NCBI GenBank assembly: GCA_033239005.1 | Contig: BSQZ01000038.1 | Location: forward strand, 2,631,001-2,695,000 | From: Lamellibrachia satsuma | Lineage: Eukaryota > Annelida > Polychaeta > Sabellida > Siboglinidae | Length of the DNA stretch: 64,000 bases | Direction: 5' to 3' | Shown: piece after piece, positions 1-12,842 of the stretch | How the letters are laid out: each line of letters begins with the position of its first letter | Numbering within the stretch: position 1 is the first letter of the stretch | Position numbers and translations under genes: made by a program | Notes under the pieces: generated by a model | Seen by the model: only the letters and a program-made list of their open reading frames with translations | Database searches by the model: none | What the model was told of the DNA's origin: nothing

Positions 1-178
<178 letters not shown>

Positions 179-180
179 AA

Positions 181-318
181 TGCATTGTGAATGCATTATC
201 GGTCTATTAAACGCGGTTTTATATAAACGAGTGTGATGTAGACGTAATAAAATAACCTGAGATAATCCGCTCTTCTTCAAGACAACGTGGTTCCAATAAA
301 CTTTACGCATATTTTGCA
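181..318. repeat. dispersed repeat R1, copy 1
   Basis: This segment recurs at 3866-4010 with few differences. Shared landmarks are a TATATAA run, an AATAAAATAACC stretch and GATAATCCGCTC. The TATA-like box followed by a poly(A)-like signal suggests an LTR or LINE end fragment, but the family is not recognised. Confidence 0.8.
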
Positions 319-320
319 AC

Positions 321-590
321 GAAAGAAACGAACAAACGCCCTAAACAGCCTGGTATGAATGCTTCCCCTACAGGGTGGTTTAATAGTGTTTTCCTTCTCC
401 AGTTTATATATAATAATATAATAATCACTCAATCAATAATAAAGTGAGGCAAGTATTGTTGTTGAGTGTCGAAATGCCCTACCCCTAGGTAGGGTGAATT
501 ATACTGACCAATGTGAGATCGTGGCAACTCTCTGGAAGGCTCAAACAAAACCCAGACCTACCGAAACACACATCAGCTTCACGGCGTCTT
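321..590. repeat. dispersed repeat R2, copy 1
   Basis: About 265 bp that recurs in direct orientation at 1529-1795. Both copies run from AAGAAACGAACAAAC through AGGGTGGTT to CCGAAACACACATCA. No coding potential is visible. The family is unknown. Confidence 0.85.
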
Positions 591-1125
591 GATCGCTATA
601 ATAACTACATAAACACAACACTCTTATAATTGAGCGTTTGTTTTGTAATAGCCCACGCTAATGGATAATTGGGTGCAACAAAATAAAACAGTAAAAAGTC
701 ACTTTGAAGTTCTCAAAGATAAAAGTGTATTGAAGTACAACACTAACATTTTCCAGCTAGATTAAACACAGTAAATTATGGTGTATTTTTTCACGCAATT
801 GTGATTTTGAAGGCTAATTCCATTCGACAAAAAAAAACATTCGATTACATAAATTGTGATAGGAATTACGGGGCGTGGCTTGTGTTCACACTCTCTAGTC
901 AGAGTGGGCTTTACCAATACATGTTCGTTTCCTGTGGGCCTGCATTGTATTTTCTGAATATGGAGTACGTGGGCGCATGCTGCCATCAAACATACTGTTC
1001 CTATGAATGTCTGCTACTGTAAAATGCTTTCCATGAACAGTTACTGTAAGGTATCATGTTTCTGTGAATGGGTACATCCATAATTTTTTTAAAGAATTTA
1101 TGTTACTGTAAAATATAAAATATAC
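591..1125. other. gene-free stretch
   Basis: No ORF with recognisable content, no splice-like exon and no clear repeat was seen here. Confidence 0.6.
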
Positions 1126-1128
1126 ACA

Positions 1129-1357
<229 letters not shown>

Positions 1358-1528
1358 TTTTTATATATTCACTGTGGGTACGCTTGACAATATTGACGAC
1401 AGTAGTTGATGAGGTCATTATGGACCGGCAAGGGTAGCGCAAATAAGGCATGGCAAAAGGGCCAGGCCTTCCGGCCAAATGTGTCATGCATAAAGTCAGT
1501 GACCATCGTATCGAATCATCGCATCACA

Positions 1529-1795
1529 AGAAAGAAACGAACAAACACCCTAAACAGCCTGGAATGAATGTTACCCCTACAGGGTGGTTAAGTAATGTTT
1601 TCCTTCTCCAGTTCACATATAATATAATAATCACTCAATCAATAATGAAGTGAGGCAAGTCCTGTTGTTGAGTGTCGAAATGCCCTACCCCTCACACTCA
1701 AGGGCTAGGGTGAATTATATTGACCAATGTGAGATCGAGGCAACCCTCTGGAAGGCTTAAACAAAAACCAGACCTACCGAAACACACATCAAGTA
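1529..1795. repeat. dispersed repeat R2, copy 2
   Basis: Second copy of the element at 321-590. It differs by substitutions and by a short expansion (CACACTCAAGGG) after CCCTACCCCT. Confidence 0.85.
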
Positions 1796-2608
1796 AAACA
1801 CAAAATAAATACAACACATACAAAAACAGTAATTTAATGATAAACCCATGGGCAATATATTTGGCTACAAAATAGTAGAAATTGCATCACTAAACATAGA
1901 AGTAAACCTATTATGGCCGGTAAAATCTGGTCGCGTAGATCGTTCACATCGTCGCGAGTGTACCCGGCTGTTAATATATTGTGAAATACTGTTTGGCTTG
2001 TTGCCAGTAGTCAGCTCTCAAAGCAACCAGGCTGTCCTCGGGTGAACAGTTGACAGACAACACATTCACAAACACTAAGTCACTGTGGAGAATCTACTAT
2101 ATTGCTGCAATCTTGGGTTGACGTCAACGACCTGGTATGAATGCTACCCCCTCCTTTGAAGAACCCATTACCGATCCTCTGCCGTCCCAGCTAGGTACAC
2201 AAGCCACACGAAACAGGCGGTGTTACATGTAGGTGTGTAACCATATATGGGCAGAAAACCCGACCGACCGTGTCACATTCACAGTTGCCTGGATAAGGTA
2301 TTGATAACATTATATTGCAAATTATGATACATTGAAAGACTCTTGCTTTTGTCATAACCCGATACTAAAGCATAAACACATAAATATGTGAATAATGTTT
2401 GTTAATGTTGTCTAGTTGAATCTAGCTGCCCTGACCATCACAAACATCCATTTTCTTCTACTAGATGCACTAGAATAAAGTTGAACTTATTTGTATTGAT
2501 GTACGTGGGTAATGTAGTAAGGAGTTTACCAAGATCGGCGTTTCACCTATTCTCATTCCACGTGAAGCCAATAGCAGCGTATACACACATAATTGTTTTT
2601 GTCTTCCA
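1796..2608. other. gene-free stretch
   Basis: No recognisable coding or repeat content, apart from a short match to R2 near 2128 (CCTGGTATGAATGCTACCCC). Confidence 0.55.
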
Positions 2609-2611
2609 TTG

Positions 2612-2612
2612 A

Positions 2613-2667
<55 letters not shown>

Positions 2668-2668
2668 T
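2612..2668. repeat. (GTGC)n microsatellite
   Basis: About fourteen tandem GTGC tetramers. Confidence 0.97.
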
Positions 2669-2956
2669 GACTGTTTGCGTAGCAACTAGGTCCGTCAAGC
2701 TGACAAACATGGCTGATGCTATCGGAAGTTCCGTCGTATGTTTTGTTGCATCTATGGTCCAAACATTTGTTTTTGCGACAAAAACAACGTTGTGTCCAGT
2801 GGCGTGTGGGGGTCATTATGTAAAATGTTTGTATTTAACCTTTTGTGCCACTACATGGCAGCACGGTACACTAATGGGTGACTAGGCTTTGCCCCCTTTG
2901 ACCTCCCTTATGGCCGCCCCTTAACCGCCCCCCTGGACCCCATCCCTGGCCGCCCC

Positions 2957-3655
2957 CAATCCCTTTAATTAGTCTTTAATCTCCTTAATTAGTAATTGTG
3001 GCATCAATACTGAATCCCTTTAGTTAGCCACTGAGATATCAACATTGAACCCCTTTAGTTAGTCACTATGACATCAACATTGAACCCATTTAGTTAGCCA
3101 CAATGACATCAGCATTGAACCCCTAATTAGTCACTATGACATCAACATTGAATCCCTTTAATTAGTCACTATGACAGCAACATTAAATCCATTTAGTTAG
3201 TCCATGTGACATCAATGTTTAATATCCTTAATTAGTCATTGTGGCATTAAATCCCTTTAGTCACTATGACATTAACATTGAATCCCTTTAGTTAGTCACT
3301 ATGACAGCAACATTAAATCCATTTAATTAGTCACTATGCCATCAACATTGAATCCCATTAATTAGTCACTATGCCATCAACATTGAATCCCTTTAATTAG
3401 TCACTATGACAGCAACATTAAATCCATTTAGTTAGTCCATGTGACATCAATGTTTAATATCCTTAATTAGTCATTGTGGCATTAAATCCCTTTAGTCACT
3501 ATGACATCAACATCGAATCCCTTTAATTAATCACTATGACGTCAACATTAAATTTCTTTAGTTAGTCACTATGACATCAACATTGAATCACTTTAGTTAG
3601 TCACTATGACATCAACATTGAATCCCTTAAGTTAGTCACTATGACATAATTGTGT
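2957..3655. repeat. 35-bp minisatellite array
   Basis: About twenty diverged units of roughly 35 bp built on TTTAGTTAGTCACTATGACA followed by TCAACATTGAATCCC. Some units are shortened, and a multi-unit block is itself duplicated (about 3180-3260 against 3420-3500). Confidence 0.9.
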
Positions 3656-3825
3656 TAATGCTAGTAGTGTGAATATGTTTAAAAATAGAATTGACAGATA
3701 TCAGATAAAGGCGGGCTATACATTACATAGATGATAAAATTGTTGGACTCTCGATAAGCTAATTGCTTCCTTGTCCACTTTCCCTCTGGAACTTGTTGTT
3801 TGGGATCTTGTTAAATCTTTAGTAT
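3647..3825 (+). mobile_element. CR1-like LINE 3' end fragment
   Basis: Matches the last RT codons and the 3' UTR of the long CR1-like copy (37,655-37,830), including the GTTGGACTCTCGATAAGC stretch and the terminal CTTGTTAAATC repeat. This is a severely 5'-truncated insertion joined to the minisatellite on its left. Confidence 0.9.
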
Positions 3826-3865
3826 CGTCGTCATTACGTCAGTTAGATGACACATGCGTTGTTCG

Positions 3866-4010
3866 TTGTGAATGAATCCATTATCGGACTATTAAACGCG
3901 GTTTTATATAAACGAGTGTGCTGTTTTGTAATAAAATAACCTGACTTTGAGATAATCCGCTCTTCTTTAAGACTACGTGGTTCCAATAAGCTTTACGCAT
4001 ATTTTGCGCA
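3866..4010. repeat. dispersed repeat R1, copy 2
   Basis: Second copy of the sequence at 181-318, carrying a few extra bases (TGACTTTGAG where copy 1 has TGAG). Confidence 0.8.
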
Positions 4011-4375
4011 GCTTGTAGTCGTAGCAACGGTCTCCCTTTTGGGCATCAACACTCGAATAGCCTCTAAATGATACGGCTTTGTTCGAGACTGTTAGGTTGA
4101 GAATCTAGTCAATTAAAATGTTGATCTGGTTGATACTTGAGTGACGTTGAGTCAAATACGGCATTTTAATTGGCGTTGGCTGAAACCTCTGTCGATTCGA
4201 AGCAGAACTGTCTGCAGTTTGCATAAGCTGGATTACAATCGAGTCGATTCCATATAAACACTTGCAGAGACTTCAGTCAACTCACGGCTAAGTGTCGAGT
4301 CTTTTCGCTGTTTCGACAGTTGGAGACGATAATCTATTTGTTAAGGGTTTTAGTCGAGTAGCCGCATAATCATGT
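4011..4375. other. gene-free stretch
   Basis: No recognisable coding or repeat content. Confidence 0.5.
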
Positions 4376-4379
4376 TATG

Positions 4380-4438
4380 CGCGCACACGCACACATGCGC
4401 GCACACGCACACGCACACGCACACGCACACGCACACGC

Positions 4439-4477
<39 letters not shown>
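4380..4477. repeat. (CACG)n / (CA)n microsatellite
   Basis: A GCGCACAC-rich left part grades into pure CA. Confidence 0.97.
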
Positions 4478-4478
<1 letters not shown>

Positions 4479-4597
4479 GCATTCTTGTCACACCTGAACA
4501 TTGCGTAAACACCCAGACCAAGTGCAACGGACGGACTGACGGACGGACGGCTGACGTATGGACATACGAACGGACCGACGGAAGGACGAACGTCGAC

Positions 4598-4716
4598 ACC
4601 CAAGACACCATAAAACCGTTCGTCGTAACACTTTACTAAGAAATGCCTACATAGTTTTAACTTTTCTGAAATTGTCACCGTTTTATGTAAACACATTCTC
4701 GTTTGTTTTTGTTATT
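4598..4716. repeat. dispersed repeat R3, fragment 1
   Basis: Shares CACACTTTACTAAGAAA and TTCTGAAATTG...CCGTT with copies at 9841-10010 and 15838-16078. It is non-coding and the family is unknown. Confidence 0.75.
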
Positions 4717-4963
4717 CAGTATAACGCAACGTAACACCACCGTTTGAACTCACTGATATTCATATCAGCCATACACAAGGATATATTTTTTCACCACGTT
4801 CAGTGATGAATCATTGGCGTCGACGGGTTAGTGTGTAAAGAATTCCAATGGAAAGCCGACGACTTCGCCGAACCAGTCATGTTTTCTTAGATCGGGTGCA
4901 CCTTAGCAATAACAGAGTGAATGACACAAGGAATACATATGTAATTAATCAAGGAAGATTACA

Positions 4964-5156
4964 ACATTTATTGAGAAGGGGCTTAGGCCTTTGAGAAGGT
5001 GACTGGGTAACACATTTATTGAGAAGGGGCTTAGGCCTCTGAGAAGATAACTAGATAACATATTTCTTGAGAAGGAGGATCACGCATTTGAGAGAGAGTG
5101 ACTGGGTACCTCATTCAATTAGAGGGTGGTTCACGCTTTTGAGAAGGCGACTGGGT
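4964..5156. repeat. about 48-bp tandem repeat, four units
   Basis: Units carry TTGAGAAGG and a GAGAAGGTGACTGGGTA core and diverge from left to right. Confidence 0.85.
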
Positions 5157-5164
5157 AAAAAAAA

Positions 5165-6208
<1,044 letters not shown>

Positions 6209-6224
6209 ACGAGCAGCCTCAGCT

Positions 6225-6545
6225 GTCTGTCTTGTTGTCTATAGCAGTCATCCATTCATGGACTGTCTCAATGAGGTGAGATTCACAAGACAATCCTGAC
6301 AGGATTCCATATTGGAAGTGAACATGATATCGTGCTTGAGCAGATGCTTCCACATATTGCTTAGTATGAGGTGTTCCATCACTTTGCAGAGGATGCAAGT
6401 TAGTGATATCGATATGTGGTCAACAAGGTCAGATTTACTGTGTCGTACGGTTGTTGGAAAAATTGGGTGATTATGGGGGCTTTCTATTCAGTTTTTTTAG
6501 AACTCTGGCATGGAGTTCATCTGGGCATGTAGCTTTATTCTTGTT
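6225..6545 (-). mobile_element. second LINE RT fragment
   Basis: Minus-strand translation gives SLTCILCKVMEHLI...HLLKHDI, resembling the segment of LINE reverse transcriptases that follows the NYRPISL motif. It is from a different family than the adjoining CR1 piece, interrupted by stops, and abuts CR1 at about 6208. Confidence 0.7.
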
Positions 6546-6546
6546 T

Positions 6547-6620
6547 ACCTGAGTGAGTGGGTGAGTGCGTGCGTGCGTGCGTGCGTGTGTGCGTGCGTGT
6601 GTGCATGCGTGTGTGTGTGA
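6547..6620. repeat. (GTGC)n/(GT)n microsatellite
   Basis: GAGT, GTGC and GT repeats directly upstream of duplicated block A. Confidence 0.93.
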
Positions 6621-6787
6621 AACTTGTCAACGATCTTCTGACAAAATAGAAGTTGCCGATTGCTAGAAGGGAAACAATAAGACAGCTGGTGTATGACAGA
6701 TCAACCTACAATCACGTGTACACGCACTGCAGTATGTTTTAAACCCGCCCACCACCATTCTTTTTACGGTCGGTCGAATACACATAA

Positions 6788-6842
6788 TAGAGAGTTTTTG
6801 CAAGCGCACCGATCTCGGCTCCCTTCCCGATCCCGATCTCGC
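6788..6842 (+). repeat. left TIR of the DNA transposon
   Basis: 55 bp, inverse of 8963-9017 with one mismatch (CCCGATC against CCAGATC). Confidence 0.93.
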
Positions 6843-8962
6843 GCCCGATCGGTGCGGTGAGTAGGAGATCGGGGACCGATAAGAGTTTTTACAACACGCG
6901 CAAACGTAACCCGATCTACGCGGATGGCGCCATCTTCACCTACCTTAAGTTTTATTGTGCTGTCCCACTAATTACATGTTTACTTAGAGCAGTTGCTATT
7001 TCTGTTTTGATTTCCAAATAAGATCATCACACCTTGTAATTTTTTTAAGTGAAAGTAAGTCTGAAGAATAAATAAATTATAATATATTTCTTGTGTTTAT
7101 ATGTGTAAATTTATGTAAATTTATATCAAAACATTTACGCTTTATATGAACTGAACAATTAATTAAATTCAGCAAAATTTGCAGACTTTCCAATTCCAAT
7201 TACATTCCAAATCAATCTGTCTTGATTTTTTTATCAAATCAGTTCTTATAAGTCACACAATGTTTGGATCAATTCAACTCCAATTAAGATTTGACTAACA
7301 CCCGGATTTTAAATTACACCCCAAAATTTAAACACATCCATTATAATTACACATCCTCATAGGTCTAGATAACAGACATGACAAGAAAAAATTTACAATA
7401 GGGCATTCTGTCTCAAATGAATCAAAATATGAAATTCTTATGGCACTCACATTTTTGGATTCGATCAACAGTTTACCAATGAATGTATTGGTCTGTGTAA
7501 CCACACATGTCAAACCATAGGGATGTAGCTAGATTAATTTCTGAGTTATGACCATTTCCACTTTCTGCCAAATTTATTTTGTATAAGTAAATATTGTAGA
7601 ATTTTTAATATTCAATGTGTACCAATATATCTACATTTTCAGCAAATTTCAGATGCATACCATGAAAACTTCTCAAGTTAGACGCACCTGATAAATATAA
7701 TATAGAACTATGTACTCAGAAGGTTTTTCTTGCTTTGGACAGCCATATTTAGTTTTCTTACTACAGATGGAATAGGTATAAATTCGCCTAGTTGATATTG
7801 TGTTGTAATGTGAAGCGTCTATCAAAAAAATTGTTTTCAACATTAAGCCGTTTGAATAGGGAATCCAAATATGGTGTATTACACTGGCACTGTACAAATA
7901 ATTTGGAATTTTATCTCTGTGGCCATAGGCATAGCATTGTTGGCTACTTTTTAACTATTTACCAACAACATAAAACTCCAAAGTTCTCATGTATGTAGGT
8001 GTGTTACTGATCAAAATAAGATTTAATTGTGTTCTAGCATGTTCTATTGTTACACTCATTCGTTGGCTCAATCTCACACATAAACACACACCCTCAATGC
8101 CAATGAAGAATTTATATACAGTAGTAAGTCTGTTACTATCTAGCATCTACAAATAATGGAGAATAACCATGCCAAAATCTCAATTCTTGCATAAATAGTT
8201 TTTGGGTTATTTGTATTTTAAGCAAAACAAGAAATATTCATGATAACCGAAAGTATGTAAAATAAAAACACTTGTTTGTATAGTTGCATGTCCCAAATTC
8301 GTGTGTCGCACAATTCCGTGGCAATGCGTTTTTTTATCATTCTGCAACTAGCAGTTTGTCAATGGAGGTCAGTGTTTTTGCTGAACTAACAGTTGCAGAT
8401 GTGGGCATCGTATCACAATAAAATATGAATTTATTTATGAAAATAATAGTCGGATAGTTGGGCTAACCTATGCATATGCGAACAAAACAAAAGGTGCACG
8501 AGTCGAAGACGATGTTAGAAAACTCGAGTATATATTTTATTTAAAAGAAAAACCAATATAGAATTTTAACCATAACTGTTTGTTTCTGCATTGTACATCA
8601 TTTCAGTCCACTTCAGCTTGAATTTGTTGGATAGTTTATACTACAGGACTGATTTACAATGCGATGTCTAAATCTAAGTCTACGGTGCCGTCGATGGTTT
8701 CGTGTAGTTTTGTTTACCATAGACAGTGCGCACTTAAAACTCTTTTTTTTCCGATGCACTGAGCCCATTAACAACTAAAATAGGGCAGCTAATCAGTCAA
8801 CAACAGACTTACGTACACTTGCTGTAGATTTATTATTTTTATTCAACCATAATTTCAACGTACTACCACTAACCGATTGAACCTGCGAAATCGGTGTTTT
8901 CCCTATCTCATCGACCCGGTCCCGATCGTGTAAACACAAGAAGCGATGACGTAGCACGCGTA

Positions 8963-9017
8963 GCGAGATCGGGATCTGGAAGGGAGCCGAGATCGGTGCG
9001 CTTGCAAAAACTCTCTA
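8963..9017 (-). repeat. right TIR of the DNA transposon
   Basis: Inverse of 6788-6842. The sequence then continues TTGAACTATG in host DNA. Confidence 0.93.
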
Positions 9018-9145
9018 TTGAACTATGCTGAATACCCTAGCCCTAAGTGGGTGCGCCATAAATAAATCATGTATAACATAACCTGTTCACGCCACACACG
9101 GACTAGAAAGTGTCGAGTGCTAGAAAGGGCGACATGATGTGTGGT

Positions 9146-9735
9146 GATTGAGTTGTGTGTGTGAGTGGGTGTCAGTGGGTGGGTGAGTGTTTCGTATTAC
9201 AAACAAACATGTCCCAACTGCCAACGTACCTTCTGTGCACGGATTGGCCTTGTCAGCCACCTGCGCACTCACCAGATCCAGCCCGACTACCCCCAGATAA
9301 CTAGAGTGGTCCTCGTCGACTCGACGGACGAACATGATACACTGGTCAACTCGGACATGTCTCTGCCTGGCTCCAGCTGGGCTTTACTGGCCCTCACCGT
9401 CTTGCTGTGTGCTGCTGTATCTGGTCAAGTCTTCCCAGCGAGAGTGAGTGGGTGTGTGAGTGGGTGTCAGTGGGTGGGTGAGTGTTTCGTATTACAAACA
9501 AACATGTCCCAACTGCCAACGTACCTTCTGTGCACGGATTGGCCTTGTCAGCCACCTGCGCACTCACCAGATCCAGCCCGACTACCCCCAGATAACTAGA
9601 GTGGTCCTCGTCGACTCGACGGACGAACATGATACACTGGTCAACTCGGACATGTCTCTGCCTGGCTCCAGCTGGGCTTTACTGGCCCTCACCGTCTTGC
9701 TGTGTGCTGCTGTATCTGGTCAAGTCTTCCCAGCG
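9146..9735 (+). repeat. 295-bp tandem duplication
   Basis: 9157-9440 and 9452-9735 are essentially identical with an offset of 295 bp. Each unit carries a LINE-type C2H2 finger segment and the signal-peptide start of the NIDO gene. The near-perfect identity implies a recent event. Confidence 0.95.
9195..9300 (+). mobile_element. LINE-derived C2H2 finger fragment (second copy at 9490-9595)
   Basis: The frame reads CPNCQRTFCARIGLVSHLRTH, a Cys-Cys-His-His finger with the ARIGL.SH signature often found at the C-terminal end of non-LTR retrotransposon ORFs. It is inserted between flanks that are contiguous in copy B (TTACAAACAAA... and ...CAGCTCAGACATG), so it is foreign to the gene. Confidence 0.7.
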
Positions 9736-9838
9736 CCGGCCCATCTGTACCCGTACGGTCCAGGAGCAGGGGACACTACGGCACCAGCAATAGACGACGG
9801 CAGTTCGGGAAAAGTTCCTGTATCGCCACCGTTTCCGG
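9652..9838 (+). pseudogene. NIDO gene exon 1, duplicate A (truncated)
   Basis: An ATG opens a typical signal peptide (hydrophobic LALTVLLCAAVSG core), followed by the YPYGPGAGDT...DDGSS start of a NIDO domain. It is closely similar to exon 1 of copy B at 46,966, with substitutions. At CCGTTTCCG it is interrupted by repeat R3, which supplies a stop, and it lacks the PFFGAPYDSLY end and the splice donor. An upstream tandem copy starting at 9357 is even shorter and ends at 9440. The frame upstream of the ATG is open and joined to the finger fragment. Confidence 0.88.
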
Positions 9839-9840
9839 TT

Positions 9841-10010
9841 ATTATGTGATCATTATTATACTAATAAAAGGGTGTTTGTCTATTTTGGGGGCAAATGGGG
9901 CGCCATTTCTTTGTTGTTGTTTGTTTGTCAACATAACGTTTGGGATCTAGCTCACCCAACTCACCATAAACCCGTTTGTCGTCACACTTTACTAAGAAAT
10001 GACTGCAGGG
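9841..10010. repeat. dispersed repeat R3, copy 2
   Basis: Begins with TATGTGATCATTATTATACT, matches 15838-16078, and interrupts exon 1 of copy A. Confidence 0.85.
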
Positions 10011-10689
10011 TTTTAAGACCAACCACCAGGATAGATTCTATCAACATGTATAGGGTTGACGTACTGGCACGGTTCACTAAGTTTGACAAGAATTCGAATG
10101 AAACGTCGGTGACTTTTCCTTACCTGTAACAGATAGGTCATAAGGTATTTCGTCCAACGAGGTGTTGTTGCAAACACAGTTGGCTCCGACGGTTTTGGGA
10201 ATTATTAATAATTTCTCAAATTCGCCCTTGCGTATGCGGGAATATCTACGATGATTGAATAGTGATGGGCTTATTTGTTGAGTGACGTACAGGTCACTTA
10301 TTTGTTGAGTGACGTACAGGTCACTTATTTATGTTTAAGTTGGTAACTCAAAGTATTTTTGTTCAACAAATAGTGTTGCAAACGGTTTGGAGTTTTAAAT
10401 CCATCCGCCTAGCGTATGCGGGAAGCCTTTTGAAGGCTATATTGTTGGAAGTAGATTAGGCGACAGACTGATGCGTTGTACGGGTCTGTCTAATTGATAC
10501 AAGCTGCAATGTCTGAATTGTTAGTCAACTTGTTTGGTTGATTGCTTATATATATATATATACACAAATTATCTTAAAGTGATTGATTTGCAGTGTAGTT
10601 TGCTTAACTGCTGTCTACTTGCACTTTTGGTCAACACTGAATCTTTACCACAGAAGCCTATAATATCGCTTACTTGCTTGCAGTCGCGA
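10011..10689. other. gene-free stretch with a short tandem repeat
   Basis: Contains a roughly 31-bp direct repeat (TTATTTGTTGAGTGACGTAC, two to three units, 10,270-10,331), two diverged GTATGCGGGAA segments and a short (TA)n at 10,549. Nothing coding was recognised. Confidence 0.55.
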
Positions 10690-11252
10690 TGCTAAGTTAG
10701 TATGGTCTATCATGGCTTGTTGAAACGCTATTTTGGCCAACCACACCATACACATATAATAATTATGCGAACATGCAAATGGGTTTACTTAAGGGAGGTG
10801 TGGCGTCGGCCTGTTCACGCATGCGTGAGACGGTTTTGGATGATTTTGGTAGAACCAGGAGATGTTCACGCTTGCGTACTTTGGTATTTGAAATTTCTGG
10901 GATGGACTTGCTTTAAAAGGGACAGATTTGCGCACTCGGGTAGCGCGGCAGACTATTTCACCGAAACACGACGTGTACGTTCCACGAGGGAAGGTACGAA
11001 AATGCTCCCAACATGCCGACCTTCAACATTTTCCGCATAGACAAGCCAAGCCGGCTTGCACTAGCGTTACGTTTGGTTCCTAAATTACATTTTTTTTATT
11101 TCAACCAAAGAGGTTGCCGATGGTACGTACGGTGTATTGATGTGGCGGGATGGCGATTTTGTGTGATTGTGAAATGTACGTGAAGTGACTTGCTGTCGAA
11201 TAAATCTCTTATCGAGACGATACCTGGACAACTGGTGTTACAACTGATTTCA
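10690..11252 (-). mobile_element. putative gypsy LTR
   Basis: Lies just outside the integrase end of the gypsy remnant. Read on the minus strand it would start TGTAACACC, a common gypsy LTR start, at 11,252. A convincing polypurine tract is not visible, and no partner LTR survives because the other end is lost. The left limit is uncertain. Confidence 0.4.
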
Positions 11253-11339
11253 TCATATACGTGAATGAATCTGGCGAGCTAATTACAAACTTTGTGAGAA
11301 TCGACTCTCGCGCACGCGCCCAAAAACGACGAGACAGGG

Positions 11340-12840
11340 GTCGAATTTTACAGTGTGATGGCCCATCTATGATTCCATCTGGCAGTTAATGTTAATCGTA
11401 CAACCTTCTGGATCATTTGTTTGAAAGTCCTGTTGAATCTTTCGATTTTACCGTTAGATTGAGGATGTGCCGGAGTGGACATGCGATATTCAAAACCTAT
11501 CTGGCTTAGATAGGGTTCGAAATATAAAGCTGTAAACTCAGCTTTATGGTCTGTCAAAAGAACACGGCAAACGCCATGACGGAAGATAAACCCTTTTGAA
11601 AACGCGTCCCAAACTGCTTGCATGGTTAGATTTGGTGGGAATTGGTATGGCCTCGGCCCAACATAAATAGATTATGGTGAGAATGTATTTGTTCCCATTA
11701 TGAGACTCGGTAAACGGGCTAATGAGGTCGGCGGCGACGAACGCCATGGGATATGAACCAAAAGGCATTTGTCCTATAGGGTGACACTGAAGATGGCGAT
11801 GGTGCGTCAAGCATAGGGCACATTGACGTAACTGTTGTTGAACGTGTTTACGCATTCCTGGCCATACATAATCTTCTGTAAGACGTCGTAAGGTCTTCCA
11901 ATGACCCGGTATATACTTGTCTGGCGGTAGGCAGTTGGGAGAATCAATCGGTGATACGACGGGGCGTGTACGTTAGGAGGTATCACACTGTACAATACAC
12001 CGTTAACAATGTCATAGTCATCATCGGTATACGCAGCTAACCATAACTCAGGGAACTGTTTGTGTTGTGCCAAAGCGACTGCATGGAGGTCTAGTCCGTC
12101 GTGGATTAAGGGCAGCAGATCAGAAATGTCGTCATCAGTTGTTAACCTGTCCCGATCGTCCACGTCATCAATATCAAACACGACAATGTCACTGTGGTCA
12201 TTTTGTATTATTCGTTACAACATATCGGCTCTGGTGTTGTTACGGCCAGTGCGATAAGAAAGTGTCGTTCCATACCTGGCCAGTAACACACCCCACCTTT
12301 GTATTTTGGTGTTGTTAAAAGTGTTTGAGAACATACTTAGTAAGGGTTTGTGATCTGTGTAGACGTTAAACTGAGAGCCATACAAGTATGGACTTAACTT
12401 CAGGATTGAAAATACGACCGCAAATGCTTCTTTCTTTATTGTCGCCCACTTGTGTTGTGTGGGTGACAATATGTGACTCACATATTGGATAACTTTCTCG
12501 ATGTCGTCAACTGATTCCTTAACCAATATCCCACCGATAGCATAGTCGCAAGCATCGGTATATAATTTGTACGGTCTGTTTAAATCAGTCGTTTTAGTTC
12601 GCCGAAGGCTGTTTGTTTGTGGAGATCCTAGATAAATCTGACATTCCCCCGCGTCAGGGCGATTAAAGGTTTTGCCACTGTCGCATAATTTGATAAAGAA
12701 TTTCGTTAGTAATTACACATTCCTAAAAATGATCGTGTTTCCTTAACCGTAGTCGGCGGTAAGAGATTAGCAATTACTGCCACTTTGTCTGGGTCTGATT
12801 TAATACCGTCTGCATTGAGAATGTAACCTAATAAGGTATT
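11340..12840 (-). pseudogene. Ty3/gypsy pol remnant (RT end, RNase H, integrase)
   Basis: Read on the minus strand: the RT thumb (12,560-12,840, with GYILNADGIKSDPDKV), RNase H (12,215-12,526, with TDHKPLLSMF), and integrase (11,340-12,181). The integrase retains zinc-binding remnants (CALC), first Asp in AADLISPF, second in LTDHKAEF, and Glu in SNGKIERFNRTFK. Frames change several times and stops occur, so it is dead. RT fingers and palm, protease, gag and the far LTR are missing. A minisatellite-bearing repeat abuts at 12,843. Confidence 0.92.
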
Positions 12841-12842
12841 GC

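Larger units (their letters stand above)
6788..9017. mobile_element. non-autonomous DNA transposon with 55-bp terminal inverted repeats
   Basis: The element begins TAGAGAGTTTTTGCAAGCGC and ends with its inverse. The 55-bp ends differ at one position. The outermost TA may be the target duplication, giving a core of 6790-9015. The GC-rich ends carry several GATC(T/G)CG-type motifs and the roughly 2 kb interior is AT-rich. No transposase-like ORF is visible, so mobilisation would need a helper. A TA target would fit a Tc1/mariner-type enzyme but the superfamily is not established. The paralogous promoter at 46.6 kb lacks it, so it inserted after, or only in, copy A. Confidence 0.85.
6621..9840 (+). 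other. duplicate (copy A) of the 5' region of the NIDO/sushi gene
   Basis: Flanking and promoter-like sequence at 6640-6787 and 9018-9130 matches 46,490-46,740 of copy B (shared TTTAAACCCGCCCACCACCA and TTTTTACGGTCGGTCGAA; then TTCACGCCAC and GTCGAGTG). The match is split by the DNA transposon at 6788-9017. It then continues into exon 1 (9652-9838), where copy A is cut off by repeat R3. Downstream intron sequence resumes at 13.85 kb. This is therefore a disrupted paralogue, not a functional gene. Confidence 0.85.
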
